A stretch of 64,000 bases of DNA from Sinonovacula constricta (taxonomy: Eukaryota; Mollusca; Bivalvia; Cardiida; Solecurtidae): NCBI GenBank assembly GCA_007844125.1, contig CM017572.1, forward strand, positions 32,133,028 to 32,197,027, in the 5' to 3' direction. The notes below the pieces were generated by a model, which worked only from the letters and a program-made list of their open reading frames with translations, ran no database searches and was not told where the DNA came from. The translations under genes and the position numbers were made by a program. Positions 1-14,200 of the stretch are shown one piece after another. Numbering within the stretch: the first letter of the stretch is position 1; each line of letters starts with the position of its first letter.

Positions 1-612
1 AGGTTGTGAAGATGGAAGAGCTCCGCCGTATCAGGGCTGTATGATGATCAACCTGTCATACAACATTACAACGGATTTGTTTTAATGTCTTACTCGGAGG
101 TTTCAATATTGGGATATTCTTATTAATTGAAAAATTAGTTCCAATAATGAGTCTTAATATCAGATGGTCTGAATTGTAAAGTGGTCCCTGTAAAAAAAGT
201 CCTCTTTAGGGGCGGATCCAGAAAATTTTGGTGGATGGGTGGGGTCTGAATCAAAATTCATTCAACTTTAACGAAGTAAATACTAGATACATATATACAT
301 AGTAAGGTACCCTAACTTGCCTAAGCAGTCAACAGACAAAATTTACTTTAAAATCTTAGTATTTTTTAAGCTAACATGTATGTGTCTACTGTTTTACCAC
401 CTGGTTGATGCACCCCCCTGCATCTCCCCCCTGGTCTTAACTGTGAGGTGGTATTTATGGAGTGGTCTCATTAGTAACTTTCTACTAGTTTAGTCTTAAC
501 AGGTGTGTTGGTTTAAAGGGGTTATCATAATTGTACTAACAGAATTGTAATGTACAACATACAATTGTAAGATCATCTTGATAACGGAATCTATCAGAAA
601 ACTTCTAACACC
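1..612. other. AT-rich non-coding DNA, nothing recognised
   Basis: No reading frame of useful length and no clear repeat. Phrases such as 'gaggtggt' and 'agtggtctcatta' near 450-480 loosely resemble the mariner-like MITE at 38701-38878, but I could not define ends. Confidence 0.5.
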
Positions 613-800
613 GTGGCGTGGTGATAAGAGTTGTTGATTTGCATCTCCTCTGACTGCTTAGCCTCTCACCGCATGGGTTCGAGTCCCATTCAGGGTGAAG
701 GACTTAATGTGGGAAGGTCTTCCAGCGGACTTGCAGTGTGGCGTGGTTTTGACCCAGATATTTGTCTGGGGTCTTTCTCCACCAAACAGTTGGACATTGA
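613..800 (+). repeat. tRNA-derived SINE
   Basis: A tRNA-like head begins near 613 with a box A-like 'gtggcgtggtgat'. It carries a good RNA polymerase III box B, 'ggttcgagtcc', at 676-686. It is followed by a non-tRNA body and the phrase 'ggtctttctccaccaa' near 770-786, which I associate with the tails of mollusc SINEs. The 3' end is not sharp; AT-rich sequence follows to about 850. A 70-codon frame over it (631-843) is an artefact of the SINE. No target-site duplication was found, so the copy is probably old or truncated. Confidence 0.65.
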
Positions 801-850
801 TATAATGAAGATAATCAGGTGCTGCAATGTATTGCAATTATGATACAAAT

Positions 851-1225
851 ATAATACGTACAAAACTTCTCACAAACTTTCAGTCATTTATAGACATTGT
901 AATTGGATTATCTTGATTTTATATGTTGATGAGAACATTTGGTGCAGACAGCTGTAAAATATGTCTAAATGGTGCCTGTTATAGAGCAAAAAGCAAACCA
1001 CTCACAAACATTTGCTGCATAGGAGGTTGATGGTTGTGCAGCCTTGTAGCGTGGTTCATATGAATTGTTGATCACATTGTGGCCAGTGACTTAGTTAAAG
1101 CTTTCTTTACTTCTGTTGTAAAAAAATGCATCGTGCAGTTTATGAACTTTGTCATCATATTTGAATATGAATAAAATGTAAAATAACTGCTCTTTTGTTG
1201 TAACTGACAGCCCCATCCGATTTTG
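851..1225. other. AT-rich non-coding DNA before the 38-bp array
   Basis: Unique-looking sequence with no recognisable gene. The first satellite unit starts at about 1226 after 'ccgattttgt'. Confidence 0.5.
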
Positions 1226-4200
1226 TATATTGGTGGCACCCAATGGCCAAGTGTGATACATTAGAATATTGATGGCACCCATGGCCAAGGGTGATACATT
1301 GGAATATTGGTGGTGCCCATGGCCAAGGGTGATACATTGGAATATTGGTGGCACCCAATGGCCAAGGTTGATACATTAGAATATTGATGGTGCCCATGGC
1401 CAAGGGTGATACATTAGAATGTTGGTGGTGCCCATGGCCAAGGTTGATACATTAGAATATTGGTGGTGCCCATGGCCAAGGGTGATACATTAGAATATTA
1501 GTGGCACCCATGGCCAAGGATGATACATTAGAATGTTGGTGGCACCCATGGCCAAGGGTGATACATTGGAATATTGGTGGTGCCCATGGCCAAGGGTGAT
1601 ACGATGGAATATTGGTGGCACCCATGGCCAAGGGTGATACATTAGAATATTGGTGGTGCCCATGGCCAAGGGTGATATATTGGAATATTGATGGTGCCCA
1701 TGGCCAACAATGATACATTAGAATATTGGTGGTGCCCATGGCCAAGGGTGATACATTAGAATATTGATGGTGCCCATGGCCAAGGGTGATATATTGGAAT
1801 ATTGATGGTGCCCATGGCCAAGGGTGATACATTGGAATATTGGTGGCACCCATGGCCAAGGGTGATACATTAGAATATTGGTGGTGCCCATGGCCAAGGG
1901 TGATACATTAGAATATTGGTGGTGCCCATGTCCAAGGGTGATACATTGGAATATTGGTGGCACCCAATGGCCAAGGGTGATACATTAGAATGTTGGTGGT
2001 GCCCATGGACAAGGGTGATACATTAGAATATTGGTGGTGCCCATGGCCAAGGGTGATACATTGGAATATTGGTGGTGCCCATGGCCAAGGGTGATACATT
2101 AGAATATTGGTGGTCCCCATGGCCAAGGGTGATACATTAGAATATTGATGGTGCCCATGGCCAAGGTTGATACATTAGAATATTAGTGGTGCCCATGGCC
2201 AAGGTTGATACATTAGAATATTGGTGGTGCCCATGGCCAAGGTTGATACATTAGGATATTGGTGGCACCCATGGCCAAGGTTGATACATTAGAATATTGA
2301 TGGTGCCCATGGCCAAGGTTGATACATTAGAATATTGATGGTGCCCATGGCCAAGGTTGATACATTAGAATAGTGGTGGTGCCCATGGCCAAGGTTGATA
2401 CATTAGAATATTGGTGGCACCCATGGCCAAGGTTGATACATTAGAATATTGGTGGTGCCCATGGCCAAGGGTGGTACATAAGAATATTGGTGGTGCCCAT
2501 GGCCAAGGGTGATACATTAGAATATTGATGGTGCCCATGGCCAAGGTTGATACATTAGAATATGGTGGTGCCCATGGCCAAGGTTGATACATTAGAATAT
2601 TGGTGGTGCCCATGGCCAAGGTTGATACATTAGAATATTGGTGGTGCCCATGGCCAAGGTTGATACATTAGAATATTGGTGGTGCCCATGGCCAAGGGTG
2701 ATACATTAGAATATTGATGGTGCCCATGGCCAAGGTTGATACATTAGAATATTGGTGGTGCCCATGGCCAAGGTTGATACATTAGAATATTGGTGGTGGC
2801 CATGGCCAAGGTTGATATATTAGAATATTGGTGGTGCCCATGGCCAAGGTTGATACATTAGAATATTGGTGGTGCCCATGGTCAAGGGTGATACATTAGA
2901 ATATTGGTGGTGCCCATGGCCAAGGTTGATACATTAGAATATTGGTGGCACCCATGGCCAAGGTTGATACATTAGAATATTGGTGGTGCCCATGGCCAAG
3001 GTTGATACATTAGAATATTGGTGGTGCCCATGGCCAAGGGTGATACATTAGAATATTGGTGGCACCCATGGCCACGAGTGATACATTAGAATATTGGTGG
3101 TGCCCATGGCCAAGGTGATACATTAGAATATTGGTGGTGCCCATGGCCAAGGTGATACATTAGAATATTGGTGGTGCCCATGGCCAAGGTGATACATTAG
3201 AATATTGGTGGCCCATGGCCAAGGTGATACATTAGAATATTGGTGGCCCATGGCCAAGGTGATACATTAGAATATTGGTGGTGCCCATGGCCAAGGTGAT
3301 ACATTAGAATATTGATGGTGCCCATGGCCAAGGTGATACATTAGAATATTGATGGTGCCCATGGCCAAGGTGATACATTAGAATATTGGTGGTACCCATG
3401 GCCAAGGGTGATACATTAGAATATGGTGTGCCCATGGCCAAGGTTGATACATTAGAATATTGGTGGTGCCCATGGCCAAGGTTGATACATTAGAATATTG
3501 GTGGTGCCCATGGCCAAGGGTCATACATTAGAATATTGGTGGTGCACCAGGGGGAATATGGTGCCCATGGCCAAGGGATCATACATTAGAATATTGATGG
3601 TGCCCATGGCCAAGTGTGATACATTGGAATATTGATGGTGGCCCATGGCCAAGGGTGATACATAAGAATATTGATGGATGCCCATGGCCAAGGGTGATAC
3701 ATAAGAATATTGATGGTGCCCATGGCCAAGGGTTGATACATTGGAATAATTGGTGGTGCCCAGGGCCAAGGGTGATACATAGAATATTGGTGGTGCCCAT
3801 GGCCAAGGTGATACATTGGAATATTGGTGGCCCCAATGGCCAAGGGTGATACATTAGAATGTTGGTGGTGCCCATGGACAAGGGTGAGACATTAGAATCT
3901 TGGTGGTGCCCATGGCCAGAGTGGTGATACATTGGAATACTTGGTGGTGCCCATGGCCAAGGTTGCTTACATTAGAATATTGGTGGTGCCCATGGCCAAG
4001 GTGATACATTAGAATATTGATGGTGCCCATGGCCAAGGTTGATACATTAGAATATTGGTGGTGCCCATGGCCAAGGTTGATACATTAGAATATTGGTGTG
4101 CCCATGGCCAAGGTTGATACCTTAGAATATTGGTGGCACCCATGGCCAAGGTTGATACATTAGAATATTGATGGTGCCCATGGCCAAGGTTGATACATTA

Positions 4201-5457
4201 GAATATTGATGGTGCCCATGGCCAAGGTTGATACATTAGAATAGTGGTGGTGCCCATGGCCAAGGTTGATACATTAGAATATTGGTGGCACCCATGGCCA
4301 AGGTTGATACATTAGAATATTGGTGGTGCCCATGGCCAAGGGTGGTACATAAGAATATTGGTGGTGCCCATGGCCAAGGGTGATACATTAGAATATTGAT
4401 GGTGCCCATGGCCAAGGTTGATACATTAGAATATTGGTGGTGCCCATGGCCAAGGTTGATACATTAGAATATTGGTGGTGCCCATGGCCAAGGTTGATAC
4501 ATTAGAATATTGGTAAGGTGATACATTAGAATATTGGTGTGCCCATGGCCAAGGGTGATACATTAGAATATTGATGGTGCCCATGGCCACGGTTGATACA
4601 TTAGAATATTGGTGGTGCCCATGGCCAAGGTTGATACATTAGAATATTGGTGGTGCCCATGGCCAAGGTGATACTATAGAATATTGGTGGTGCCCATGGC
4701 CAAGGTGATACATTAGAATATTGGTGGTGCCCATGGCCAAGGTGATACATTAGAATATTGGTGGCGCCCATGGCCAAGGTTGATACATTAGAATATTGGT
4801 GGTGCACCCATGGCCAAGGTTGATACATTAGAATATTGGTGGTGCCCATGGCCAAGGTGATACATTAGAATATTGGTGGTGCCCATGGCCAAGGGTGATA
4901 CATTAGAATATTGGGTGCACCATGGCCACGTGTGATACATTAGAATATTGGTGGTGCCCCATGGCCAAGGTTGATACATTAGAATATTGGTGGTGCCCAT
5001 GGCCAAGGTTGATACATTAGAATATTGGTGGTGCCCATGGCCAGGTTGATACATTAGAATATTGGTGGTGCCCATGGCCAAGGTTGATACATTAGAATAT
5101 TGGTGGTGCCAATGGCCAAGGTTGATACATTAGAATATTGGTGGTGCCCATGGCCAAGGTTGATACATTAGAATATTGATGGTGCCCATGGCCAAGGTTG
5201 ATACATTAGAATATTGATGGTGCCCATGGCCAAGGTTGATAAATTAGAATATTGATGGTGCCCATGGCCAAGGTTGATACATTAGAATATTGGTGGTAAC
5301 CATGGCCAAGGGTGATACATTAGAATACTGGTAGTGCCCATGGCCAAGGTTGATACATTAGAATATTGGTGGTGCCCATGGCCAAGGTTGATACATTAGA
5401 ATATTGGTGGTGCCCATGGCCAAGGATCATACATTGGAATATCGGTGGTGCCCATGG

Positions 5458-6560
5458 CCAAAGATCATACATTGGAATATTGATGGTGCCCATGGCCAAG
5501 GTTGATACATTGGAATATTGATGGTGCCCATGGCCAAGGGTGATACATTAGAATATTGATGGTGCCCATGGCCAAGTGTGATACATTGGAATATTGATGG
5601 TGCCCATGGCCAAGGGTGATACATAAGAATATTGATGGAGCCCATGGCCAAGGGTGATACATAAGAATATTGATGGTGCCCATGGCCAAGGTTGATACAT
5701 TGGAATATTGGTGGTGCCAATGGCCAAGGGTGATACATTAGAATATTGGTGGTGCCCATGGCCAAGAGTGATACATTAGAATATTGGTGGTGCCCATGGC
5801 CAAGTGTGATACATTAGAATATTGGTGGTGCCATGGCCAAGGTTGATACATTGCAATATTGGTGGTGCCCATGGCCACGTGTGATACATTGGAATATTGA
5901 TGGTGCCCATGGCCAAGGGTGATACATTAGAATATTGGTGGTGCCCATGGCCAAGGGTGATACATTAGAATATTAGTGGCACCCATAGCCAAGTGTGATA
6001 CATTAGAATATTGATGGTGCCCATGGCCAAGGTTGATACATTAGAATATTGATGGTGCCAATGGCCAAGGGTGATACATTAGAATATTTATGGTGCCCAT
6101 GGCCAAGGTTGATACATTGGAATATTGGTGGTGCCCATGGCCAAGGGTGATACATTAGAATATAGATGGTACCCATAGCCAAGGGAGATACATTGGAATA
6201 TTGATGGTGCCCATGGCCACGTGTGATACATTAGAATATTGGTGGTGCCCATGGCCAAGGGTGATACATTAGAATATTGGTGGTGCCCATGGCCAACGGT
6301 GATACATTAGAATATTGATGGCACCCATGGCCAAGGGTGATACGTTAGAATATTGGTGGTGCCCATGGCCACGTGTGATACATTGGAAAATTGATGGTGC
6401 CCATGGCCAAGGGTGATCCATTAGAATATTGGTGGTGCCCATGGCCACGTGTGATACATTGGAAAATTGATGGTGCCCATGGCCAAGGGTGATACATTAG
6501 AATATTGATGGTGCCCATGGCCAAGAGTGATACATTAGAATATTTATGGTGCCCATGGCC
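5458..6560 (+). repeat. Higher-order block of the 38-bp array, copy 1
   Basis: This stretch carries a distinctive order of variant units: 'ccaaagatcata' (5458), 'gatggagccc' (5634), 'ttgcaatatt' (5851), 'tagatggtaccc' and 'ggaaaattgatgg'. The same order recurs near 7390-8650 and 10012-11260, which shows duplication of blocks of many units. The block ends are approximate. Confidence 0.7.
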
Positions 6561-7389
6561 AAGGGTGATACATTAGAATATTGGTGGTGCCCATGGCCAA
6601 GAGTGATACATTAGAATATTTATGGTGCCCATGGCCAAGGGTGATACATTAGAATATTGGTGGTGCCCATGGCCAAGAGTGATACATTAGAATATTTATG
6701 GTGCCCATGGCCAAGGGTGATACATTAGAATAATGGTGGTGCCCATGACCAAGGGTGATACATTAGAATATTGATGGTGCCCATGGCCAAGGGTGATACA
6801 TTAGAATATTGGTGGTGCCCATGGCCAAGAGTGATACATTAGAATATTGGTGGTGCCCATGGCCAAGTGTGATACATTGGAATATTGATGGTGCCCATGG
6901 CCAAGGGTGATACATTGGAATATTGGTGGTGCCCATGGCCAAGGGTGATCCATTAGAATATTGGTGGTGCCCATGACCAAGGGTGATACATTAGAATATT
7001 GGTGGTGCCCATGGCCAAGAGTGATACATTAGAATATTTATGGTGCCCATGGCCAAGGGTGATACATTAGAATATTGGTGGTGCCCATGACCAAGGGTGA
7101 TACATTAGAATATTGATGGTGCCCATGGCCAAGGGTGATACATTAGAATATTGGTGGTGCCCATGGCCAAGAGTGATACATTAGAATATTGGTGGTGCCC
7201 ATGGCCAAGTGTGATACATTGGAATATTGATGGTGCCCATGGCCAAGGGTGATACATTGGAATATTGGTGGTGCCCATGGCCAAGGGTGATACATTAGAA
7301 TATTAGTGGCACCCATGGCCAAGGGTGATACATTAGAATATTGATGGTGCCCATGGCCAAGGGTGATACATAAGAATATTGATGGTGCC

Positions 7390-8650
7390 TATGGCCACGT
7401 GTGATACATTAGAATATTGATTGTGCCCATGGCCAAGGGTGATACATTAGAATATTGATGGTGCCCATGGCCAAGTGTGATACATTGGAATATTGATGGT
7501 GCCCATGGCCAAGGGTGATACATAAGAATATTGATGGAGCCCATGGCCAAGGGTGATACATAAGAATATTGATGGTGCCCATGGCCAAGGTTGATACATT
7601 GGAATATTGGTGGTGCCAATGGCCAAGGGTGATACATTAGAATATTGGTGGTGCCCATGGCCAAGAGTGATACATTAGAATATTGGTGGTGCCCATGGCC
7701 AAGTGTGATACATTAGAATATTGGTGGTGCCCATGGCCAAGGTTGATACATTGCAATATTGGTGGTGCCCATGGCCACGTGTGATACATTGGAATATTGA
7801 TGGTGCCCATGGCCAAGGGTGATACATTAGAATATTGGTGGTGCCCATGGCCAAGGGTGATACATTAGAATATTAGTGGCACCCATAGCCAAGTGTGATA
7901 CATTAGAATATTGATGGTGCCCATGGCCAAGGTTGATACATTAGAATATTGATGGTGCCAATGGCCAAGGGTGATACATTAGAATATTTATGGTGCCCAT
8001 GGCCAAGGTTGATACATTGGAATATTGGTGGTGCCCATGGCCAAGGGTGATACATTAGAATATAGATGGTACCCATAGCCAAGGGAGATACATTGGAATA
8101 TTGATGGTGCCCATGGCCACGTGTGATACATTAGAATATTGGTGGTGCCCATGGCCAAGGGTGATACATTAGAATATTAGTGGCACCCATGGCCAAGTGT
8201 GATACATTAGAATATTGATGGTGCCCATGGCCAAGGTTGATACATTAGAATATTGATGGTGCCAATGGCCAAGGGTGATACATTAGAATATTTATGGTGC
8301 TCATGGCCAAGGTTGATACATTGGAATATTGGTGGTGCCCATGGCCAAGGGTGATACATTAGAATATTGATGGTGCCCATGGCCAAGGGAGATACATTGG
8401 AATATTGATGGTGCCCATGGCCAACGGTGATACATTAGAATATTGATGGCACCCATGGCCAAGGGTGATACGTTAGAATATTGGTGGTGCCCATGGCCAC
8501 GTGTGATACATTGGAAAATTGATGGTGCCCATGGCCAAGGGTGATCCATTAGAATATTGGTGGTGCCCATGGCCACGTGTGATACATTGGAAAATTGATG
8601 GTGCCCATGGCCAAGGGTGATACATTAGAATATTGATGGTGCCCATGGCC
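7390..8650 (+). repeat. Higher-order block of the 38-bp array, copy 2
   Basis: It repeats the variant order of the block at 5458. 'ttgcaatatt' lies at 7751, 1,900 bp (50 units) after its copy at 5851; 'gatggag' lies at 7533, 1,899 bp after 5634. The one-base difference comes from a single-base deletion in copy 1. Confidence 0.7.
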
Positions 8651-10011
8651 AAGAGTGATACATTAGAATATTTATGGTGCCCATGGCCAAGGGTGATACA
8701 TTAGAATATTGGTGGTGCCCATGGCCAAGAGTGATACATTAGAATATTATTGTGCCCATGGCCAAGGGTGATACATTAGAATATTGGTGGTTGGCCCATG
8801 GCCAAGAGTGATACATTAGAATATTTATGGTGCCCATGGCCAAGGGTGATACATTAGAATATTGGTGTGCCCATGACCAAGGGTGATACATTAGAATATT
8901 GATGGTGCCCATGGCCAAGGGGGTGATCATTAGAATATTGGTGGTGCCCATGGCCAAGAGTGATACATTAGAATATTGGTGGTGCCCATGGCCAAGTGTG
9001 ATACATTGGAATATGATGGTGTCCATGTGCCAAGGGTGATACATTGGAATATTGGTGGTGCCCATGGCCAAGTGTGATACATTAGAATATTGGTGGTGCC
9101 CATGACAGGTGATCATAGAATTGGTGATGCCCATTGCCAAGAGTGATACATTAGATATTAGGGTGCCCATGGCCAAGGGTGATACATTAGAATATTGGTG
9201 GTGCCCATGACCAAGGGTGATACATTAGAATATTGATGGTGCCCATGGCCAAGGGTGATACATTAGAATATTGGTGGTGCCCATGGCCAAGAGTGATACA
9301 TTAGAATATTGGTGGTGCCCATGGCCAAGTGTGATACATTGGAATATTGATGGTGCCCATGGCCAAGGGTGATACATTAGAATATTGGTGGTGCCCATGG
9401 CCAAGGGTGATACATTAGAATATTGGTGGTGCCCATGGCCAAGAGTGATACATTGGAATATTGGTGGTGCCCATGGCCACGTGTGATACATTGGAATATT
9501 GATGGTGCCTATGGCCAAGGGTGATACATTAGTATATTGGTGGTGCCCATGGCCAAGGGTGATACATTAGAATATTAGTGGTGCCCATGGCCAAGGTTGA
9601 TACATTAGAATATTGATGGTGCCCATGGCCAAGGGTGATACATTAGAATATTGGTGGTGCCCATGGCCAAGGGTGATACATTAGAATATTAGTGGCACCC
9701 ATGGCCAAGTGTGATACATTAGAATATTGATTGTGCCCATGGCAAGGGTTGATACATTAGAATATTGAATGGTGCCAATGGCCAAGGGTGATACATTAGA
9801 ATATTTATGGTGCCCATGGCCAAGGTTGATACATTGGAATATTGGTGGTACCCATGGCCAAGGGTGATACATTAGAATATTGATGGTGCCTATGGCCAAG
9901 GGAGATACATTGGAATATTGATGGTGCCCATGGCCAACGGTGATACATTAGAATATTGATGGCACCCATGGCCAAGGGTGATACATTAGAATATTGGTGG
10001 TGCCCATGGCC

Positions 10012-11260
10012 AAAGATCATACATTGGAATATTGATGGTGCCCATGGCCAAGGTTGATACATTGGAATATTGATGGTGCCCATGGCCAAGGGTGATACAT
10101 TAGAATATTGATGGTGCCCATGGCCAAGTGTGATACATTGGAATATTGATGGTGCCCATGGCCAAGGGTGATACATAAGAATATTGATGGAGCCCATGGC
10201 CAAGGGTGATACATAAGAATATTGATGGTGCCCATGGCCAAGGTTGATACATTGGAATTGGTGGTGCCAATGGCAAGGGTGATACATTAGAATATTGGTG
10301 GTTGCCCATGGCCAAGAGTGATACATTAGAATATGGTGGTGCCCATGGCCAAGTGTGATACATTAGAATATTGGTGGTGCCCATGGCCAAGGTGATACAT
10401 TGCAATATTGGTGGTGCCCATGGCCACGTGTGATACATTGGAATATTGATGGTGCCCATGGCCAAGGGTGATACATTAGAATATTGGTGGTGCCCATGGC
10501 CAAGGGTGATACATTAGAATATTAGTGGCACCCAATAGCCAAGTGTGATACATTAGAATATTGATGGTGCCCATGGCAAGTTGATACATTAGAGAATTGA
10601 ATGTTGCCAATGGCCAAGGGTGATACATTAGAATATTTATGGTGCCCATGGCCAAGGTGATACATTGGAATATTGGTGGTGCCCATGGCCAAGGGTGATA
10701 CATTAGAATATAGATGGTACCCATAGCCAAGGGAGATACATTGGAATATTGATGGTGCCCATGGCCACGTGTGATACATTAGAATATTGGTGGTGCCCAT
10801 GGCCAAGGGTGATACATTAGAATATTAGTGGCACCCATGGCCAAGTGTGATACATTAGAATATTGATGGTGCCCATGGCCAAGGTTGATACATTAGAATA
10901 TTGATGGTGCCAATGGCCAAGGGTGATACATTAGAATATTTATGGTGCTCATGGCCAAGGTTGATACATTGGAATATTGGTGGTGCCCATGGCCAAGGGT
11001 GATACATTAGAATATTGATGGTGCCCATGGCCAAGGGAGATACATTGGAATATTGATGGTGCCCATGGCCAACGGTGATACATTAGAATATTGATGGCAC
11101 CCATGGCCAAGGGTGATACATTAGAATATTGGTGGTGCCCATGGCCACGTGTGATACATTGGAATATTGATGGTGCCCATGGCCAAGGGTGATCCATTAG
11201 AATATTGGTGGTTGCCCATGGCCACGTGTGATACATGGAAAATTGATGGTGCCACATGGC
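10012..11260 (+). repeat. Higher-order block of the 38-bp array, copy 3
   Basis: 'ccaaagatcata' recurs at 10012, 'gatggag' at 10186 and 'ttgcaatatt' at 10400, in the order seen in copies 1 and 2. This copy contains many more single-base insertions and deletions than the others. Confidence 0.65.
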
Positions 11261-14200
11261 CAAGGGTGATACATTAGAATATTGAATGGTTGCCATGGCC
11301 AGAGTGATACATTGAAATTTATGGTGCCCATGGCCAAGGGGTGATACATTAGAATATTGGTGGTGCCCATGGCCAAGAGTGATCCATTAGAATATTTATG
11401 GTGCCCATGGCCAAGGGTGGATACATAGAATATTGGTGGTGCCCATGGCCAAGAGTGATACATTAGAATATTTATGGTGCCCATGGCCAAGGGTGATACA
11501 TTAGAATAATGTGGTTGCCCATGACCAAGGGTGATACATTAGAAATATTGATGGTTGCCCATGGCCAAGGGTGATACATTAGAATATTGGTGGTGCCCAT
11601 GGCCAAGAGTGATACATTAGAATATTGGTGGTGCCCATGGCCAAGTGTGATACATTGGAATATTGATGGTGCCCATGGCCAAGGGTGATACATTGGAATA
11701 TTGGTGGTGCCCATGGCCAAGGGTGATACATTAGAATATTGGTGGGCCATGGCCAAGGGTGATACATTAGAATATTGGTGGTGCCCATGGCCAAGGGTGA
11801 TACATTAGAATATTTGGTGCCATGGCCAAGGGTGATACATTAGAATATTGGTGGTGCCCATGGCCAAGGGTGATACATTAGAATATGATGGTGCCCATGG
11901 CCAAGGGTGATACATTAGAATATTGTGGTGCCCATGGCCAAGGGTGATACATTAGAATATTGGTGGTGCCCATGGCCAAGGTGTGATACATAGAATATTG
12001 GATGGTGCCCATGGCCAAGGTGATACATTGGAATATTGGTGGTGCCCATGGCCAAGGGTGATACATTAGAATATTGTGGCCCATGGCCAAGGGTGATACA
12101 TTAGAATATTGTGGTGCCCATGGCCAAGGGTGATACATAGAATATTGTGGTGCCCATGGCCAAGGTGTGATACATTAGAATATTGTGGTGCCCATGGCCA
12201 AGGGTGATACATTAGAATATTGATGGTGCCCATGGCCAAGGTGTGATACATTGAATATTGATGGTGCCCATGGCCAAGGGTGATACATTAGAATATTGGA
12301 TGGTGCCCATGGCCAAGGGTGATACATAAGAATATTGATGGTGCCCATGGCCAAGGTTGATACATTGGAATATTGTGGTGCCCATGGCCAAGGGTGATAC
12401 ATTAGAATATTGTGGTGCCCATGGCCAAGGTGATACATTGGAATATTGGTGGTGCCCATGGCCAAGTGTGATACATTAGAATATTGATGGTGCCCATGGC
12501 CAAGGTGATACATTGAATTGATGGTGCCCATGGCCAAGGTGTGATACATTAGAATATTGGATGGTGCCCATGGCCAAGGGTGATACATTAGAATTTGGTG
12601 GTGCCCATGGCCAAGGGTGATACATTAGAATATTGGTGTGCCCATGGCCAAGTGTGATACATTAGAATATTGATGGTGCCCATGGCCAAGGTGTATACAT
12701 TAGAATATTGATGGTGCATGGCCAAGGGTGATACATTGGAATATTGATGGTGCCCATGGCCAAGGTTGATACATTAGAATATTGGTGGTGCCCATGGCCA
12801 AGGGTGATACATTAGAATATTGATGGTGCCCATGGCCAAGGGTGATACATTGGAATATTGATGGTGCCCATGGCCAAGTGTGATACATTAGAATATTGGT
12901 GGTGCCCATGGCCAAGGGTGATACATTAGAATATGGTGGCCCATGGCCAAGGTGATACATTAGAATATTGATGGTGCCCATGGCCAAGGGTGATACATTA
13001 GAATATTGATGGTGCCCATGGCCAAGGTGATACATTAGAATATTATGGTGCCCATGGCCAAGGTTGATACATTAGAATATTGGTGGTGCCCATGGCCAAG
13101 GGTGATACATTAGAATATTGTGGTGCCCATGGCCAAGGGTGATACATTAGAATATTGGTGGTGCCCATGGCCAAGATGATACATTAGAATATGATGGCCC
13201 ATGGCCAAGGGTGATACATTAGAATATTGGTGGTGCCCATGGCCAAGGGTGATACATTAAATTGATGGTGGCCCATGGCCAAGGGTGATACATTAGAATA
13301 TTGGTGGTGCCCATGGCCAAGGTGATACATTAGAATATGGATGGTGCCCATGGCCAAGGTGATACATTAGATATTTGGGCCATGGCCAAGGGTGATACAT
13401 TAGAATATTGGTGGTGCCCATGGCCAAGGTGATACATTAGAATATTTGGGCCCATGGCCAAGGGTGATACATTAGAATATTGGTGGTGCCCATGGCCAAG
13501 AGTGATACATTAGAATATTATGGTGCCCATGGCCAAGGGTGATACATTAGAATATTGGTGGTGCCCATGACCAAGGGTGATACATTAGAATATGATGGTG
13601 TGCCATGGCCAAGGTGATACATTAGAATAGGTGGTGCCCATGGCCAAGAGTGATACATAGAATATTGGTGGTGCCCATGGCCAAGTGTGATACATTGGAA
13701 TATTGATGGTGCCCATGGCCAAGGGTGATACATTAGAATATTGGTGGTGCCCATGGCCAAGGGTGATACATTAGAATATTGGTGGTGCCCATGGCCAAGG
13801 TGATACATTAGAATATTGATGCCCATGGCCAGAGGTGATACATTGAATATTGATGGTGCCCATGGCCAAGGGTGATACATTAGAATATTGGTGGTGCCCA
13901 TGCCAAGGGTGATACATTAGAAATATTGGTGCCCATGGCCAAGGGTGATACATTAGAATATTGGTGGGCCCATGGCCAAGGGTGATACATTAGAATATTG
14001 GTGGTGCCCAAGGCCAAGGTGTGATACATTAGAATATTGGTGGTGCCCATGGCCAAGGGTGATACATTAGAATATTGGTGGTGCCCATGGCCAAGGGTGA
14101 TACATTAGAATATTGGTGGTGCCCATGGCCAAGGTGATACATTGGAATATTGATGGTGCCCATGGCCAAGGTGATACATTAGAATATTGTGGTGCCCATG

